This document shows positions 8,484 to 16,629 of a stretch of 44,782 nucleotides of DNA, one piece after another; the stretch's first letter is position 1, and every line of letters starts with the position of its first letter. The DNA is from Prevotellaceae bacterium MN60. Lineage in GTDB: Bacteria > Bacteroidota > Bacteroidia > Bacteroidales > Bacteroidaceae. The position numbers and the translations under genes are program-made. The stretch is taken from assembly GCA_900199555.1 (NCBI GenBank), contig FZQZ01000017.1, positions 1 through 44,782 on the forward strand, given 5' to 3'. The notes beneath the pieces were generated by a model, which saw only the letters and a list, made by a program, of their open reading frames with translations, was not told the origin of the DNA and searched no databases.

Positions 8484-9689
8484 ATGAAGAATAAGAAACT
8501 ATGGATGGCAATAGGCGCAGTAGCCATCATCGTCATCTTCGTCTGGAAATGTTCTGGCGGAAAGAAAGAACAGGAGGTTTCATTTGAGACAGCCAAAGTA
8601 GAGTATCAAGACATCCACACGAGTATTACTGCTACCGGAACAATTGAGCCCGTAACTTCAGTAACCGTAGGTACGCAGGTGTCTGGTATCGTCTCAAAAC
8701 TATATGTAGATTACAACACTGTAGTCAAGAAGGGACAGGTGATTGCTGAGCTCGACAAGACCAATCTGACTAGTGAGCTGAATCGTGCAAAGGCAGAACT
8801 GACCTCTGCACAAAGCACACTGACCTATGAGCAGGCTAACTTCAAGCGCTATCAGACCTTGTTTGACAAGGGACTGGTAAGTGCCAACGACTATGAGAGT
8901 GCCAAGCTGAGCTATGAGAAGGCTCGCCAGACAGTTTCTTCAGCACGTGAGAGCGTACAGAAGGCGCAGACCAACCTGGGCTATGCTACCATCACCAGTC
9001 CTATCGATGGTGTTGTATTGTCAAAGTCGGTTGAGGAAGGTCAGACAGTGGCTGCTTCGTTCAACACTCCTGAGCTGTTTACCATTGCACAGGATCTGAC
9101 AGACATGCGCGTAATTGCCAATATCGACGAGGCCGACATCGGTGGCGTTAAGGAAGGTCAGCGCGTAACATTCACCGTAGATGCATTCCCCGAAGATAAG
9201 TTCGAAGGACAGGTAACACAGGTACGCCAAGAGGCTACCACCACAAGCAATGTGGTGACCTACGAGGTAGTAATCAGTGCACCCAACAAGGATTTGAAGC
9301 TGAAGCCAGGTCTTACAGCTAACGTAACCATCTTCACCTTGGAGAAGAACCACGTGCTAGCAGCACCTGCTAAGGCACTTCGCTTCATCCCCAACGAGGC
9401 ATTGCTGAAGCCCGACCAGAAGATTGAAGACATCGAGGCTCCACAAAAGGTATGGACACTGGAAGGTAACACTTTCAAGGCTCACAAGGTTGAGACAGGT
9501 ATTACCAATGGTATGCTGACCGAAATCGTTAGTGGCATCAAAGAAGGTACCGAGGTGCTGGTAGATTTCAATATCAGTGGCAACGAGCAACCTGAAGAAC
9601 AGCAGGCGCAGAATCCTTTCATGCCAAGACCACGTAACAACAGACAGCAGCAAGGTAATGGTGGTGGCGGACAACAGCCAAAGAGATAA
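8484..9689 (+). CDS. Periplasmic membrane fusion protein (MacA/HlyD-like)
   Basis: Adaptor between the inner-membrane ABC transporter and the TolC-like channel. The 401-residue protein has an N-terminal membrane segment (about 5-22, followed by CSGG, so a lipoprotein-like cysteine is possible). A barrel-sandwich/lipoyl half follows (about 50-80), then an alpha-helical hairpin rich in Ala, Lys and Gln (about 90-160), the second lipoyl half with SPIDGVVLSKSVEEGQTV, and beta-barrel and membrane-proximal domains. The last 40 residues are Gln/Asn/Gly/Pro-rich and probably disordered. It is 38 nt after the tolC-like gene and 26 nt before the ATPase. Confidence 0.93.
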   Translation: MKNKKLWMAIGAVAIIVIFVWKCSGGKKEQEVSFETAKVEYQDIHTSITATGTIEPVTSVTVGTQVSGIVSKLYVDYNTVVKKGQVIAELDKTNLTSELNRAKAELTSAQSTLTYEQANFKRYQTLFDKGLVSANDYESAKLSYEKARQTVSSARESVQKAQTNLGYATITSPIDGVVLSKSVEEGQTVAASFNTPELFTIAQDLTDMRVIANIDEADIGGVKEGQRVTFTVDAFPEDKFEGQVTQVRQEATTTSNVVTYEVVISAPNKDLKLKPGLTANVTIFTLEKNHVLAAPAKALRFIPNEALLKPDQKIEDIEAPQKVWTLEGNTFKAHKVETGITNGMLTEIVSGIKEGTEVLVDFNISGNEQPEEQQAQNPFMPRPRNNRQQQGNGGGGQQPKR

Positions 9690-9715
9690 GATGTCTGATG
9701 TAAGAGTTATAACGT

Positions 9716-10471
9716 ATGGACGACAATAAGAAAGTAGTCATAGAACTGGAAAACGTGAAGCGCTACTTCCAAGTAGGTAGCGAAACCGTGAAGGCTCTAC
9801 GTGGCGTCTCGTTCAAAATATATGAGGGCGAGTTTGTCACCATTCAGGGAACCTCCGGTTCGGGTAAGTCGACACTGCTCAACCAGTTGGGTTGTCTGGA
9901 TACGCCCACCAGTGGCGAATATTTCCTTGACGGCATCAGCGTGCGCACCATGTCGAAGACACAGCGTGCCCACCTGCGTAATAGAAAAATCGGTTTCGTA
10001 TTCCAGAACTACAACCTGCTGGCCAAGACCACAGCTGTAGAGAATGTGGAACTACCCCTGATGTACAACTCGGAGGTGAGCGCAGAAGAGCGCCGTCAGC
10101 GTGCTATCAAGGCTTTGGAAGCTGTAGGACTAGGCGACCGACTGTACCACAAGTCAAACCAGATGTCGGGTGGACAGATGCAACGAGTAGCTATTGCCCG
10201 AGCACTAGTCAACAATCCCGCAGTGCTATTGGCTGACGAGGCAACAGGTAACCTGGATACACGCACATCGTTCGAGATGCTAGTACTATTCCAAGAACTG
10301 CATCGTCAGGGACATACCATCATCTTCGTGACCCACAACCCCGAAATTGCCGAATATGCTTCGCGTAACATCAATCTGCGCGACGGCAAGATTCGTGAGG
10401 ACACTATCAATACCAATATTAAATCGGCAGCAGAGGCTCTGGCAGCACTGCCCAAACCCGTAGATGACTAA
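9716..10471 (+). CDS. ABC transporter ATP-binding protein (MacB/LolD-like)
   Basis: Nucleotide-binding subunit that powers the pump. The 251 residues show Walker A GTSGSGKS (45-52), the Q-loop in VFQNYNLL, the ABC signature MSGGQMQR, Walker B VLLADEATGNLD and the switch histidine in VTHN. This is the MacB/LolD/FtsE subclass. The permease begins 4 nt after the stop, so ATPase and permease are separate chains, unlike E. coli MacB where they are fused. Confidence 0.96.
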   Translation: MDDNKKVVIELENVKRYFQVGSETVKALRGVSFKIYEGEFVTIQGTSGSGKSTLLNQLGCLDTPTSGEYFLDGISVRTMSKTQRAHLRNRKIGFVFQNYNLLAKTTAVENVELPLMYNSEVSAEERRQRAIKALEAVGLGDRLYHKSNQMSGGQMQRVAIARALVNNPAVLLADEATGNLDTRTSFEMLVLFQELHRQGHTIIFVTHNPEIAEYASRNINLRDGKIREDTINTNIKSAAEALAALPKPVDD

Positions 10472-10474
10472 TAT

Positions 10475-11689
10475 ATGAACATACTCAATCTATTTAAAAT
10501 AAGCATACGGGCTGTAGCCAACAACAAGATGAGATCGTTTCTCTCTATGTTGGGTATCATCATCGGTGTGGCAGCAGTCATCATCATGATGTCTATCGGT
10601 CAAGGCTCGAAAGAGAGCATCCGCAAGGAGCTGTCGACAATGGGAACAAACCTGTTGACCATTCGTCCGGGCGCCGATATGCGTGGTGGTGTACGCCAAG
10701 ACCCATCAAGCATGCAGACACTGAAGATGGCAGACTACGAGCGCATCGTACGCGAGAAGAAGTTCGTAACCAAGGTGTCACCCGAAGTAACTGCCAGCGG
10801 ACAAGCCATTTACGGTAATAACAACACCAACACTTCTATCTATGGTGAGTCGACAGAATACCTCGACATCAAGCTATGGAATGTGGAAGAGGGCGAGTGC
10901 TTTACAGAAGAAGATATCAAGAAGTCAGCCAAGGTATGCGTAGTAGGCGCCACCATCGTGAAAGAACTGTTCGGTGGTCACGACCCCATCGGAAAGACAC
11001 TTCGCTTCAAGTCAATACCTATGCGCGTGATTGGTGTGCTGAAGACCAAAGGCTACAACTCATGGGGTATGGATCAGGACAATGTCATCATTGCTCCCTA
11101 TACCACAGTCATGAAGCGCATCAACGCACAGACCTACTTCTCGAGCATTGTCTGCTCGGCAATCACTGAGGAGTTGTCGGATGCAGCTATTGAGGAACTG
11201 ACCCAGATGCTGCGCGACAACCATAAGTTGAAGAGCGGTGCTGAAGACGACTTCACCATCCGTTCACAGGCAGAGATGATGGACACAATGTCGTCGACCA
11301 TGGATACGGTAACGATTATCCTTGTGGTAGCAGCAGCCTTCTCACTATTGGTAGCAGGTATCGGTATCATGAACATCATGCTGGTGAGTGTTACCGAACG
11401 TACCAAAGAGATTGGTCTTCGTATGGCAGTAGGTGCAACAGGACCCGTCATCTCTTTACAATTCCTTATAGAGTCTGTATTGATATCTGTCACGGGAGGC
11501 CTCCTAGGCGTCATCGTGGGAGTGGGAGCCACCACCGCCGTCGCTGCGATTGGCATGCCATCAAGCGTTCCGGCATGGTCTATCTATGTTTCGTTCATCG
11601 TATGCGTATGCATCGGTGTTCTCTTTGGTTACATCCCTGCTCAGAAAGCAGCAAATATGAATCCTATAGAAGCTATCCGCCATGAATAA
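10475..11689 (+). CDS. MacB-like ABC transporter permease
   Basis: Inner-membrane subunit of the MacB type (FtsX family). The 404-residue protein has a first transmembrane segment near 18-40, a large periplasmic MacB_PCD domain (about 45-270) and three C-terminal transmembrane segments in the FtsX domain, with the conserved SVTERTKEIGLRMAVGA and final NMNPIEAIRHE segments. It is 4 nt after the ATPase and overlaps the kinase gene by 8 nt, which suggests translational coupling. Confidence 0.95.
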   Translation: MNILNLFKISIRAVANNKMRSFLSMLGIIIGVAAVIIMMSIGQGSKESIRKELSTMGTNLLTIRPGADMRGGVRQDPSSMQTLKMADYERIVREKKFVTKVSPEVTASGQAIYGNNNTNTSIYGESTEYLDIKLWNVEEGECFTEEDIKKSAKVCVVGATIVKELFGGHDPIGKTLRFKSIPMRVIGVLKTKGYNSWGMDQDNVIIAPYTTVMKRINAQTYFSSIVCSAITEELSDAAIEELTQMLRDNHKLKSGAEDDFTIRSQAEMMDTMSSTMDTVTIILVVAAAFSLLVAGIGIMNIMLVSVTERTKEIGLRMAVGATGPVISLQFLIESVLISVTGGLLGVIVGVGATTAVAAIGMPSSVPAWSIYVSFIVCVCIGVLFGYIPAQKAANMNPIEAIRHE

Positions 11690-12713
11690 GAAACTTGCTG
11701 GCATGTGCCATATTGCCTTTTGGGCATTCCTTTTCTTCTCTCCACTTACCTACTGGAGAGGGATTGGTATCACCCTACCTCACTACTTGATGATTTGCAT
11801 GCAGCCAGCAATGACGCTATTTGTATTCTATCTGAACTATATCTATTTGGCTCCAAAATTCTTTGTACCAGGCAAACATCGTTATGATTTGCTCATCAAC
11901 ATCGCGCTTGTGAGTGTATTAGGATTTAGCCTACATCACTGGATGAATTTCACTAACGAGATTTTCGTTCCAAACTATCAGGGAAACTACAATGTCTTTG
12001 AAACCATTTCTTATGTGGTGCGTGATAGTATCAATCTGGCCATCTTCGCAGCGGGCGCTACAGCATTAGCTTTGGCACGCCGATGGGTAACAGCAGACCA
12101 GAAATGGAAAGATGCAGAGGCTGCACGTACTAAGGCTGAGTTGAGTAATCTTCGCGCACAGATTAGTCCGCACTTCCTGCTCAACACGCTCAACAACATC
12201 TATGCCTTGACTGCATTTGATACACCTAGAGCACAAGAGGCCATTCAGGAACTCTCCAAGATGTTGCGCCATATTCTCTACGATAATCAGCAAGCCGTCA
12301 TCCCACTAAGAGACGAGATTGCATTCCTGGAGAATTATGTCAAGCTCATGCGCATTCGCTTGTCGCAATCAGTAGAGGTGACATTCAATACTCCTAGCGA
12401 CCAATATACTGGCAAGATAGCTCCCATGATATTTATCTCTCTTGTGGAGAATGCCTTCAAGCATGGCATCAGTCCTACGGAGCCATCATTTATACATATT
12501 GACATCAGTGTTCAGGGATATAGCATTACCTGTGACATCAGAAATTCGTACAATCCCAAATCATCATCCGATCAAAGTGGTCATGGCATTGGTCTGCAAC
12601 AGGTGCAAAGCCGTCTTGACTTACTATATCCTAATCACTATACATGGGAGCGAGGAGTCAGCGAAGATGGTAAGACCTATCGCTCATGCCTCTGCATTGA
12701 TACTAGAGAATAA
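11682..12713 (+). CDS. LytS-type sensor histidine kinase
   Basis: Membrane kinase of the LytS/YehU family. The 343 residues hold four predicted transmembrane helices in the first 140 residues, a short coiled coil, the His_kinase motif QISPHFLLNTLNNIYAL (phosphorylated His near residue 165), and a C-terminal HATPase domain with the N-box LVENAFKHG and glycine motif GHGIGLQQVQSRL. There is no large extracellular sensor domain, so the signal is probably sensed in the membrane. The gene overlaps the permease gene by 8 nt and is followed 37 nt later by its LytTR partner. It probably senses pump substrate or envelope stress. Confidence 0.94.
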   Translation: MNKKLAGMCHIAFWAFLFFSPLTYWRGIGITLPHYLMICMQPAMTLFVFYLNYIYLAPKFFVPGKHRYDLLINIALVSVLGFSLHHWMNFTNEIFVPNYQGNYNVFETISYVVRDSINLAIFAAGATALALARRWVTADQKWKDAEAARTKAELSNLRAQISPHFLLNTLNNIYALTAFDTPRAQEAIQELSKMLRHILYDNQQAVIPLRDEIAFLENYVKLMRIRLSQSVEVTFNTPSDQYTGKIAPMIFISLVENAFKHGISPTEPSFIHIDISVQGYSITCDIRNSYNPKSSSDQSGHGIGLQQVQSRLDLLYPNHYTWERGVSEDGKTYRSCLCIDTRE

Positions 12714-12750
12714 TCAAAAAAACTAATCATTCACTTAATATAGAAATTCT

Positions 12751-13461
12751 ATGAATATTAAATGCGCGATTATCGACGACGAGCCACTAGCTGCAGGTCT
12801 ACTAAAAAGCTATGTAGAGAAGACGCCATATCTGAAACTTGTTGGCTTCTATGGCAGTGCGATACAGGCTATGAAAGAAATGCGCGAGCTTTCGGTACAA
12901 CTGGTATTTCTCGATATACAGATGCCAGACCTCTCAGGTCTTGAATTTGCGAAGCTGCTACCTAAGGATACCAAAATTATATTCACCACAGCCTTCCAGC
13001 AGTATGCCATAGAAGGATACAAGGTATCGGCCATCGACTATCTGATGAAGCCTATCTCGTATGAAGACTTCCTTAGAGCTTCTAACAAGGCGTTGGAATG
13101 GTTTGGCATCAGTCAGAAGCAACAGGCTTACGTATCTGATCGCTTTATGTATGTAAAGAGTGACTACAAGCTGATACGCGTAGCCCTTGACGACATCATG
13201 TATATCGAAGGTTTGAAAGACTACGTATGCATCTACCTCTCGAATGGAGAGAAGGTGATGAGCTTGATGAATATGAAGAAGATGGATGACTATCTTCCTC
13301 ATCCAGAGTTCCTTCGTACCCATCGTAGCTATATCGTCCACATGCCATTGGTAGAATCTGTGGAGCGCTCTAATGCTGTCTTTGGCGAGGTTACCGTGCC
13401 CATCTCTGATAGCTATAAGGAAGATGTACAGGAATATTTTGAAACGCATACATTAGGATAA
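12751..13461 (+). CDS. LytTR-family response regulator
   Basis: Cytoplasmic DNA-binding response regulator, 236 residues. The receiver domain (about 1-120) has the acidic pair DDE at 9-11, the phosphoacceptor Asp55 in LVFLDIQMPDLSG, and Lys near 98 (LMKPIS). The LytTR domain (about 135-232) has the characteristic YIEGLKDYVCIYL and HRSYIVH segments. Its partner is the kinase just upstream. LytTR proteins bind paired direct repeats; whether it acts on its own operon or on the repeats found in the accessory region is not known. Confidence 0.95.
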   Translation: MNIKCAIIDDEPLAAGLLKSYVEKTPYLKLVGFYGSAIQAMKEMRELSVQLVFLDIQMPDLSGLEFAKLLPKDTKIIFTTAFQQYAIEGYKVSAIDYLMKPISYEDFLRASNKALEWFGISQKQQAYVSDRFMYVKSDYKLIRVALDDIMYIEGLKDYVCIYLSNGEKVMSLMNMKKMDDYLPHPEFLRTHRSYIVHMPLVESVERSNAVFGEVTVPISDSYKEDVQEYFETHTLG

Positions 13462-13472
13462 TTCCTCGTAAT

Positions 13473-14390
13473 ATGAATAAAAAAGGTAACGACATATTGC
13501 TTAAGAATGTCAGCCTCCTCTCCAGACTCACGGAACAGGAGGTGAGCATGATGCCTGCCATTGAGGCGCCCCTACCCTCTGTTGAGCAGGTAAAACAGAT
13601 TGTGGCTCTGGTGAAGAACATCATCTTCCCCGACTACTTCAACAAGCGACAGCCCGACGAGACAATACGCTCGTATAACATCGGTGTCAATATGCAGGAG
13701 TTGCGCAAGCTTCTTATCAAGCAGATAGCCCACGGACTACAGTTCTGCGAAGACTGCGAATGTACCCAGACCAAAGAGCAGGTTTATCAGGCTGCCGAGC
13801 AGTTGACGCTGGAGTTTATCGACACACTGCCCGAGCTGAAGCGCGTGCTTTATACCGACATTCAGGCCATGTTCGACAACGACCCTGCAGCTCCCAACTA
13901 TGGTGAGGTTATCTTCTGCTACCCGGTAGTTAATGCGATGACGCATTACCGCATAGCTCACCGTCTGCACGAGTTGAAGGTTCCTGTCATTCCGCGTATC
14001 ATTACCGAACAGGCTCACTCTAAGACAGGTATTGATATCCACCCAGGAGCAACCATCGGTGAATACTTTGCTATCGACCATGGTACGGGTGTCGTTATCG
14101 GTGAGACCAGTATTATTGGTCATCACGTTACGCTCTATCAGGGTGTTACCTTAGGTGCCAAGAGTTTCAAGTACGATGCTGATGGCAACATGCTCAATGT
14201 GCCTCGCCATCCGATTATCGAGGACTATGTAACCATCTACTCTAACGCCTCAGTATTGGGACGTATCACTATTGGTCATCACTCCACCATCGGTGGTAAC
14301 ATCTGGCTTACCCATAGCATTCCACCTAACTCGCGCATCCTTCAGTCTAAAGCTGTAGATGTCTCCTACGAGGGAGGACTAGGCATATAA
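13473..14390 (+). CDS. cysE: Serine O-acetyltransferase
   Basis: Makes O-acetylserine from serine and acetyl-CoA, the precursor of cysteine. The 305-residue protein has an N-terminal helical domain (about 1-160) and a C-terminal left-handed beta-helix of hexapeptide repeats with GIDIHPGATIG and IDHGTGVVIGET, which hold the catalytic His. The length and helical extension fit the EpsC/SAT type found in Bacteroidetes. It lies 11 nt after the LytTR regulator and reads to a terminator, so it may be co-transcribed with the efflux operon, which would be an unusual pairing. Confidence 0.93.
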   Translation: MNKKGNDILLKNVSLLSRLTEQEVSMMPAIEAPLPSVEQVKQIVALVKNIIFPDYFNKRQPDETIRSYNIGVNMQELRKLLIKQIAHGLQFCEDCECTQTKEQVYQAAEQLTLEFIDTLPELKRVLYTDIQAMFDNDPAAPNYGEVIFCYPVVNAMTHYRIAHRLHELKVPVIPRIITEQAHSKTGIDIHPGATIGEYFAIDHGTGVVIGETSIIGHHVTLYQGVTLGAKSFKYDADGNMLNVPRHPIIEDYVTIYSNASVLGRITIGHHSTIGGNIWLTHSIPPNSRILQSKAVDVSYEGGLGI

Positions 14391-14401
14391 CATAATAGAA
14401 G

Positions 14402-14436
14402 CAGCCGAATCGCTAAGCGATCCGGCTGTTCTCTTT
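14402..14436 (+). terminator. Rho-independent terminator after cysE
   Basis: CAGCCG...CGGCTG stem (14402-14428) with an inner GATCGC-type stem, one mismatch and a TAA loop, followed by TTCTCTTT. It ends the operon that starts at 7144. Confidence 0.75.
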
Positions 14437-14459
14437 AATAACTATTCATCGAATCAAAA

Positions 14460-14996
14460 TCACCTTTCAGTGTTTGCAAATATTCCACTGGCTTTTACCT
14501 TACTGTCATTGGCAGCTCCTCTTGTTGCGGTGCGATGCCATGGACTCCAGTCAAAGCGGTTATCATAGGTGAGGCGGAAGCGTATATCTTTTGTTGTTCC
14601 ATCGTCCATATAACCATCGAAGTAGTAATCGTCGAGGCAATAGTCGCGGATATAAACATCATTCCAACTGTCGGCATAGCTGATGCGGATGGTTCCGTTG
14701 AATACTTCCCATTCAAACTCGCAGTAGTAGTAATCTGAGTAGCGACTATTTACATCGTAGTCAACCTCATAGCCCCATCCACCATAGGCATTGTCGCGTT
14801 CGAAGTACATCGTTGTGCGATAGTTGTCGCCAGTGAGTCCCCATCTATCGGTATAATAGGTATCTATATATCCTGTCCACGTACCATCAAGTGTACGAGC
14901 CTCGTGGCGGTCTTCTGCTTCATTCAGTCTTTCACAGCTTGTGAATATCATCATTGCCATTGTGGCCATTGCGAAGAAAGTATAAATCCGTTTCAT
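14460..14996 (-). CDS. Small lipoprotein of unknown function, aromatic-rich
   Basis: The 178 residues start with a lipoprotein signal ending in the lipobox MIFTSC (Cys near residue 20). The mature part is unusually rich in Tyr, Asp, Trp and Arg (for example NSRYSDYYYCEFEWE) and looks like an all-beta domain. The DGTWTGYIDTYY start is typical of small lipocalin-like Bacteroidetes lipoproteins. I chose ATG at 14996 (MKRIYTF) because the longer start at 15023 is only about 15 nt from the predicted transcription start. The function is not recognised. Confidence 0.8.
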   Translation of the reverse strand: MKRIYTFFAMATMAMMIFTSCERLNEAEDRHEARTLDGTWTGYIDTYYTDRWGLTGDNYRTTMYFERDNAYGGWGYEVDYDVNSRYSDYYYCEFEWEVFNGTIRISYADSWNDVYIRDYCLDDYYFDGYMDDGTTKDIRFRLTYDNRFDWSPWHRTATRGAANDSKVKASGIFANTER

Positions 14997-15043
14997 AGTC
15001 GTATGTTTTAAATTGTTCGACATGTTGTTTACTTTTGATATTG

Positions 15044-15074
15044 CAAAGATAGCGACTATAGAACAGTATTACAA
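15044..15074 (-). promoter_or_regulatory. Promoter of the small lipoprotein gene
   Basis: On the minus strand TTG (15072-15074), 20 nt, TATCTTTG (15044-15051) followed by C. Consensus Bacteroidetes promoter about 48 nt before the start codon at 14996. Confidence 0.8.
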
Positions 15075-15189
15075 GGCAAAAATCCTATTTGTGAGTAGGG
15101 AAATACCTATTGTTGGATAGGAAAATCATACTTTTCGGTTCAAAAAACAAAAAAATAGGGCCAAAAGCACATTTTTTTGACAGAAATTC

Positions 15190-15219
15190 TTGGCGTTTCA
15201 AATTTTATTCGTATCTTTA
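15190..15219 (+). promoter_or_regulatory. Orphan plus-strand promoter, possible small RNA
   Basis: TTG (15190-15192), exactly 19 nt, TATCTTTA (15212-15219). The last base differs from the consensus G. No plus-strand gene follows; about 55-90 nt downstream lies the strong hairpin that terminates the ampG-like gene from the other side. A transcript of about 90 nt is possible. Confidence 0.4.
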
Positions 15220-15268
15220 CAACGAAAATAAAACAAGAAACGATTTCTTTTCCATTATTAATACTAAC

Positions 15269-15310
15269 AAAAAAAAGAAGCGGCACGGTTGTGAAACCAT
15301 TGCCGCTTTC
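15269..15310 (-). terminator. Rho-independent terminator of the ampG-like gene
   Basis: On the minus strand a GAAAGCGGCAATGGTT stem pairs with AACCGTGCCGCTTC around a TCAC loop (15277-15310) and is followed by a run of eight T (15269-15276). It lies 20 nt after the ampG-like stop. Confidence 0.85.
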
Positions 15311-15330
15311 ATATTTATCGGTCTACGCTA

Positions 15331-16605
15331 TTATTCTTCCACCTGTTTCTTACCAAATTCCGAATCTATTTTAAGGAACCAGGTAACGACATAAGTCAGC
15401 GAACAAGCTGCTACCACGATAAGGAAGAAGTTCTGATAGCCCACAGACTCCTGCAGTGCACCGGCAAAGAGTCCTGGAATCATCATCGACAATGCCATAA
15501 ATGCCGTACATAATGCATAGTGTGAGGTCTTGTGCTCACCCTGACTATAATATATAAGGTATAGCATATAAGCAGAGAAACCAAAACCATAGCCAAACTG
15601 CTCGATGAAAACGCATACGTTGACAAGTAGCAGATGAGATGGTAGAGCATAAGACAGATAGACATATACCAAGTCGGGCAGTGTGATAGCCATCACCATA
15701 GGCCACAGCCAGCGCTTCAGTCCATCGCGACTGGCAGCAATACCTCCAAGGATACCTCCTAATGTCAAACCAACAACACCTACCGTACCCTGTACCAAAC
15801 CATACTCGCCATCAGAGAGTCCCAGACCACCATTGCGAGCAGAGTCAACCAAAAAGAGTGCAGACACCTTTGCCAACAAGCCTTCTGGCATGCGATAGAA
15901 CAGCATAAAACAGATACCTGCCCACACCTGTGGCTTCTTGAAGAAGGTAACTACGGTTTGCTTAAACTCCTCAACAATCCCCCTTACAGTACGCTGCTGT
16001 CGCTCTCCATCCTCAGATGGTTTGGGTAGCGCCCAACTATGGTAAAGCCACAAGGCAATAAAGAGACCAGCCATCATGTAGAATACCAGGCTCCATGAAT
16101 AGCGGATATTACGAGTAAGCACCTGCAAGGCACCTGCCAGACCTACCAACAATCCCGAAGAGAAAATCGTAGCGATGCGGTAGAATGTGGAGCGAATACC
16201 TACGAAATAAGCCTGGTCATGCTGGTCAAGACCAAGCATATAGAATCCGTCAGCTGCAATATCATGGGTAGCACTACTAAAGGCCATCAACCAGAAGAAG
16301 CATAGCGACCCTTGCAACCACCATGGTCCGGGAATGGTGAATGCCACACCTCCTAAAGCTGCACCTATCAGCAACTGCATCGTCACTATCCACCAGCGCT
16401 TTGACTTAAGCATATCTACAAACGGGCTCCACAAGGGTTTGATAACCCACGGCAGATAGAGCCACGAAGTATAAAGCGTAATGTCAGCATTCGACAAGCC
16501 CAAACGCTTATACATGATGAGCGATATCGTCATTACAGCTACATAAGGCACACCTTCTGCAAAATAGAGTGTGGGAACCCATGCCCACGGATTTCTTGCT
16601 CGCAT
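15331..16605 (-). CDS. AmpG-like MFS permease
   Basis: Inner-membrane transporter of the major facilitator superfamily, 424 residues with about 12 hydrophobic segments. The start RNPWAWVPTLYFAEGVPYVAVMTISLIMYKRLG is typical of the AmpG/PAT family (muropeptide permeases and acetyl-CoA transporters). In Bacteroidetes such proteins are thought to import anhydromuropeptides for cell-wall recycling. The gene starts 24 nt after the stop of the large SpoIID-domain protein, so the two form an operon with a peptidoglycan theme. The substrate is inferred, not shown. Confidence 0.85.
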   Translation of the reverse strand: MRARNPWAWVPTLYFAEGVPYVAVMTISLIMYKRLGLSNADITLYTSWLYLPWVIKPLWSPFVDMLKSKRWWIVTMQLLIGAALGGVAFTIPGPWWLQGSLCFFWLMAFSSATHDIAADGFYMLGLDQHDQAYFVGIRSTFYRIATIFSSGLLVGLAGALQVLTRNIRYSWSLVFYMMAGLFIALWLYHSWALPKPSEDGERQQRTVRGIVEEFKQTVVTFFKKPQVWAGICFMLFYRMPEGLLAKVSALFLVDSARNGGLGLSDGEYGLVQGTVGVVGLTLGGILGGIAASRDGLKRWLWPMVMAITLPDLVYVYLSYALPSHLLLVNVCVFIEQFGYGFGFSAYMLYLIYYSQGEHKTSHYALCTAFMALSMMIPGLFAGALQESVGYQNFFLIVVAACSLTYVVTWFLKIDSEFGKKQVEE

Positions 16606-16629
16606 AGTAATCTCTTTTAGTTATTTGGT

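Larger units (their letters stand above)
14997..15330. other. Intergenic region between lipoprotein and ampG-like gene
   Basis: A stretch of 334 nt with no gene I would support. It holds the minus-strand promoter of the lipoprotein, a plus-strand promoter-like element (15190-15219) and the minus-strand terminator of the ampG-like gene. The short plus-strand open frames have no similarity I recognise and no ribosome binding site. Confidence 0.6.

Noticed and set aside
15177..15374. Small plus-strand open frame in the gap before the ampG-like gene
   Set aside because: It begins before the promoter-like element, crosses the terminator hairpin and ends inside the ampG-like gene; no ribosome-binding region or family match.
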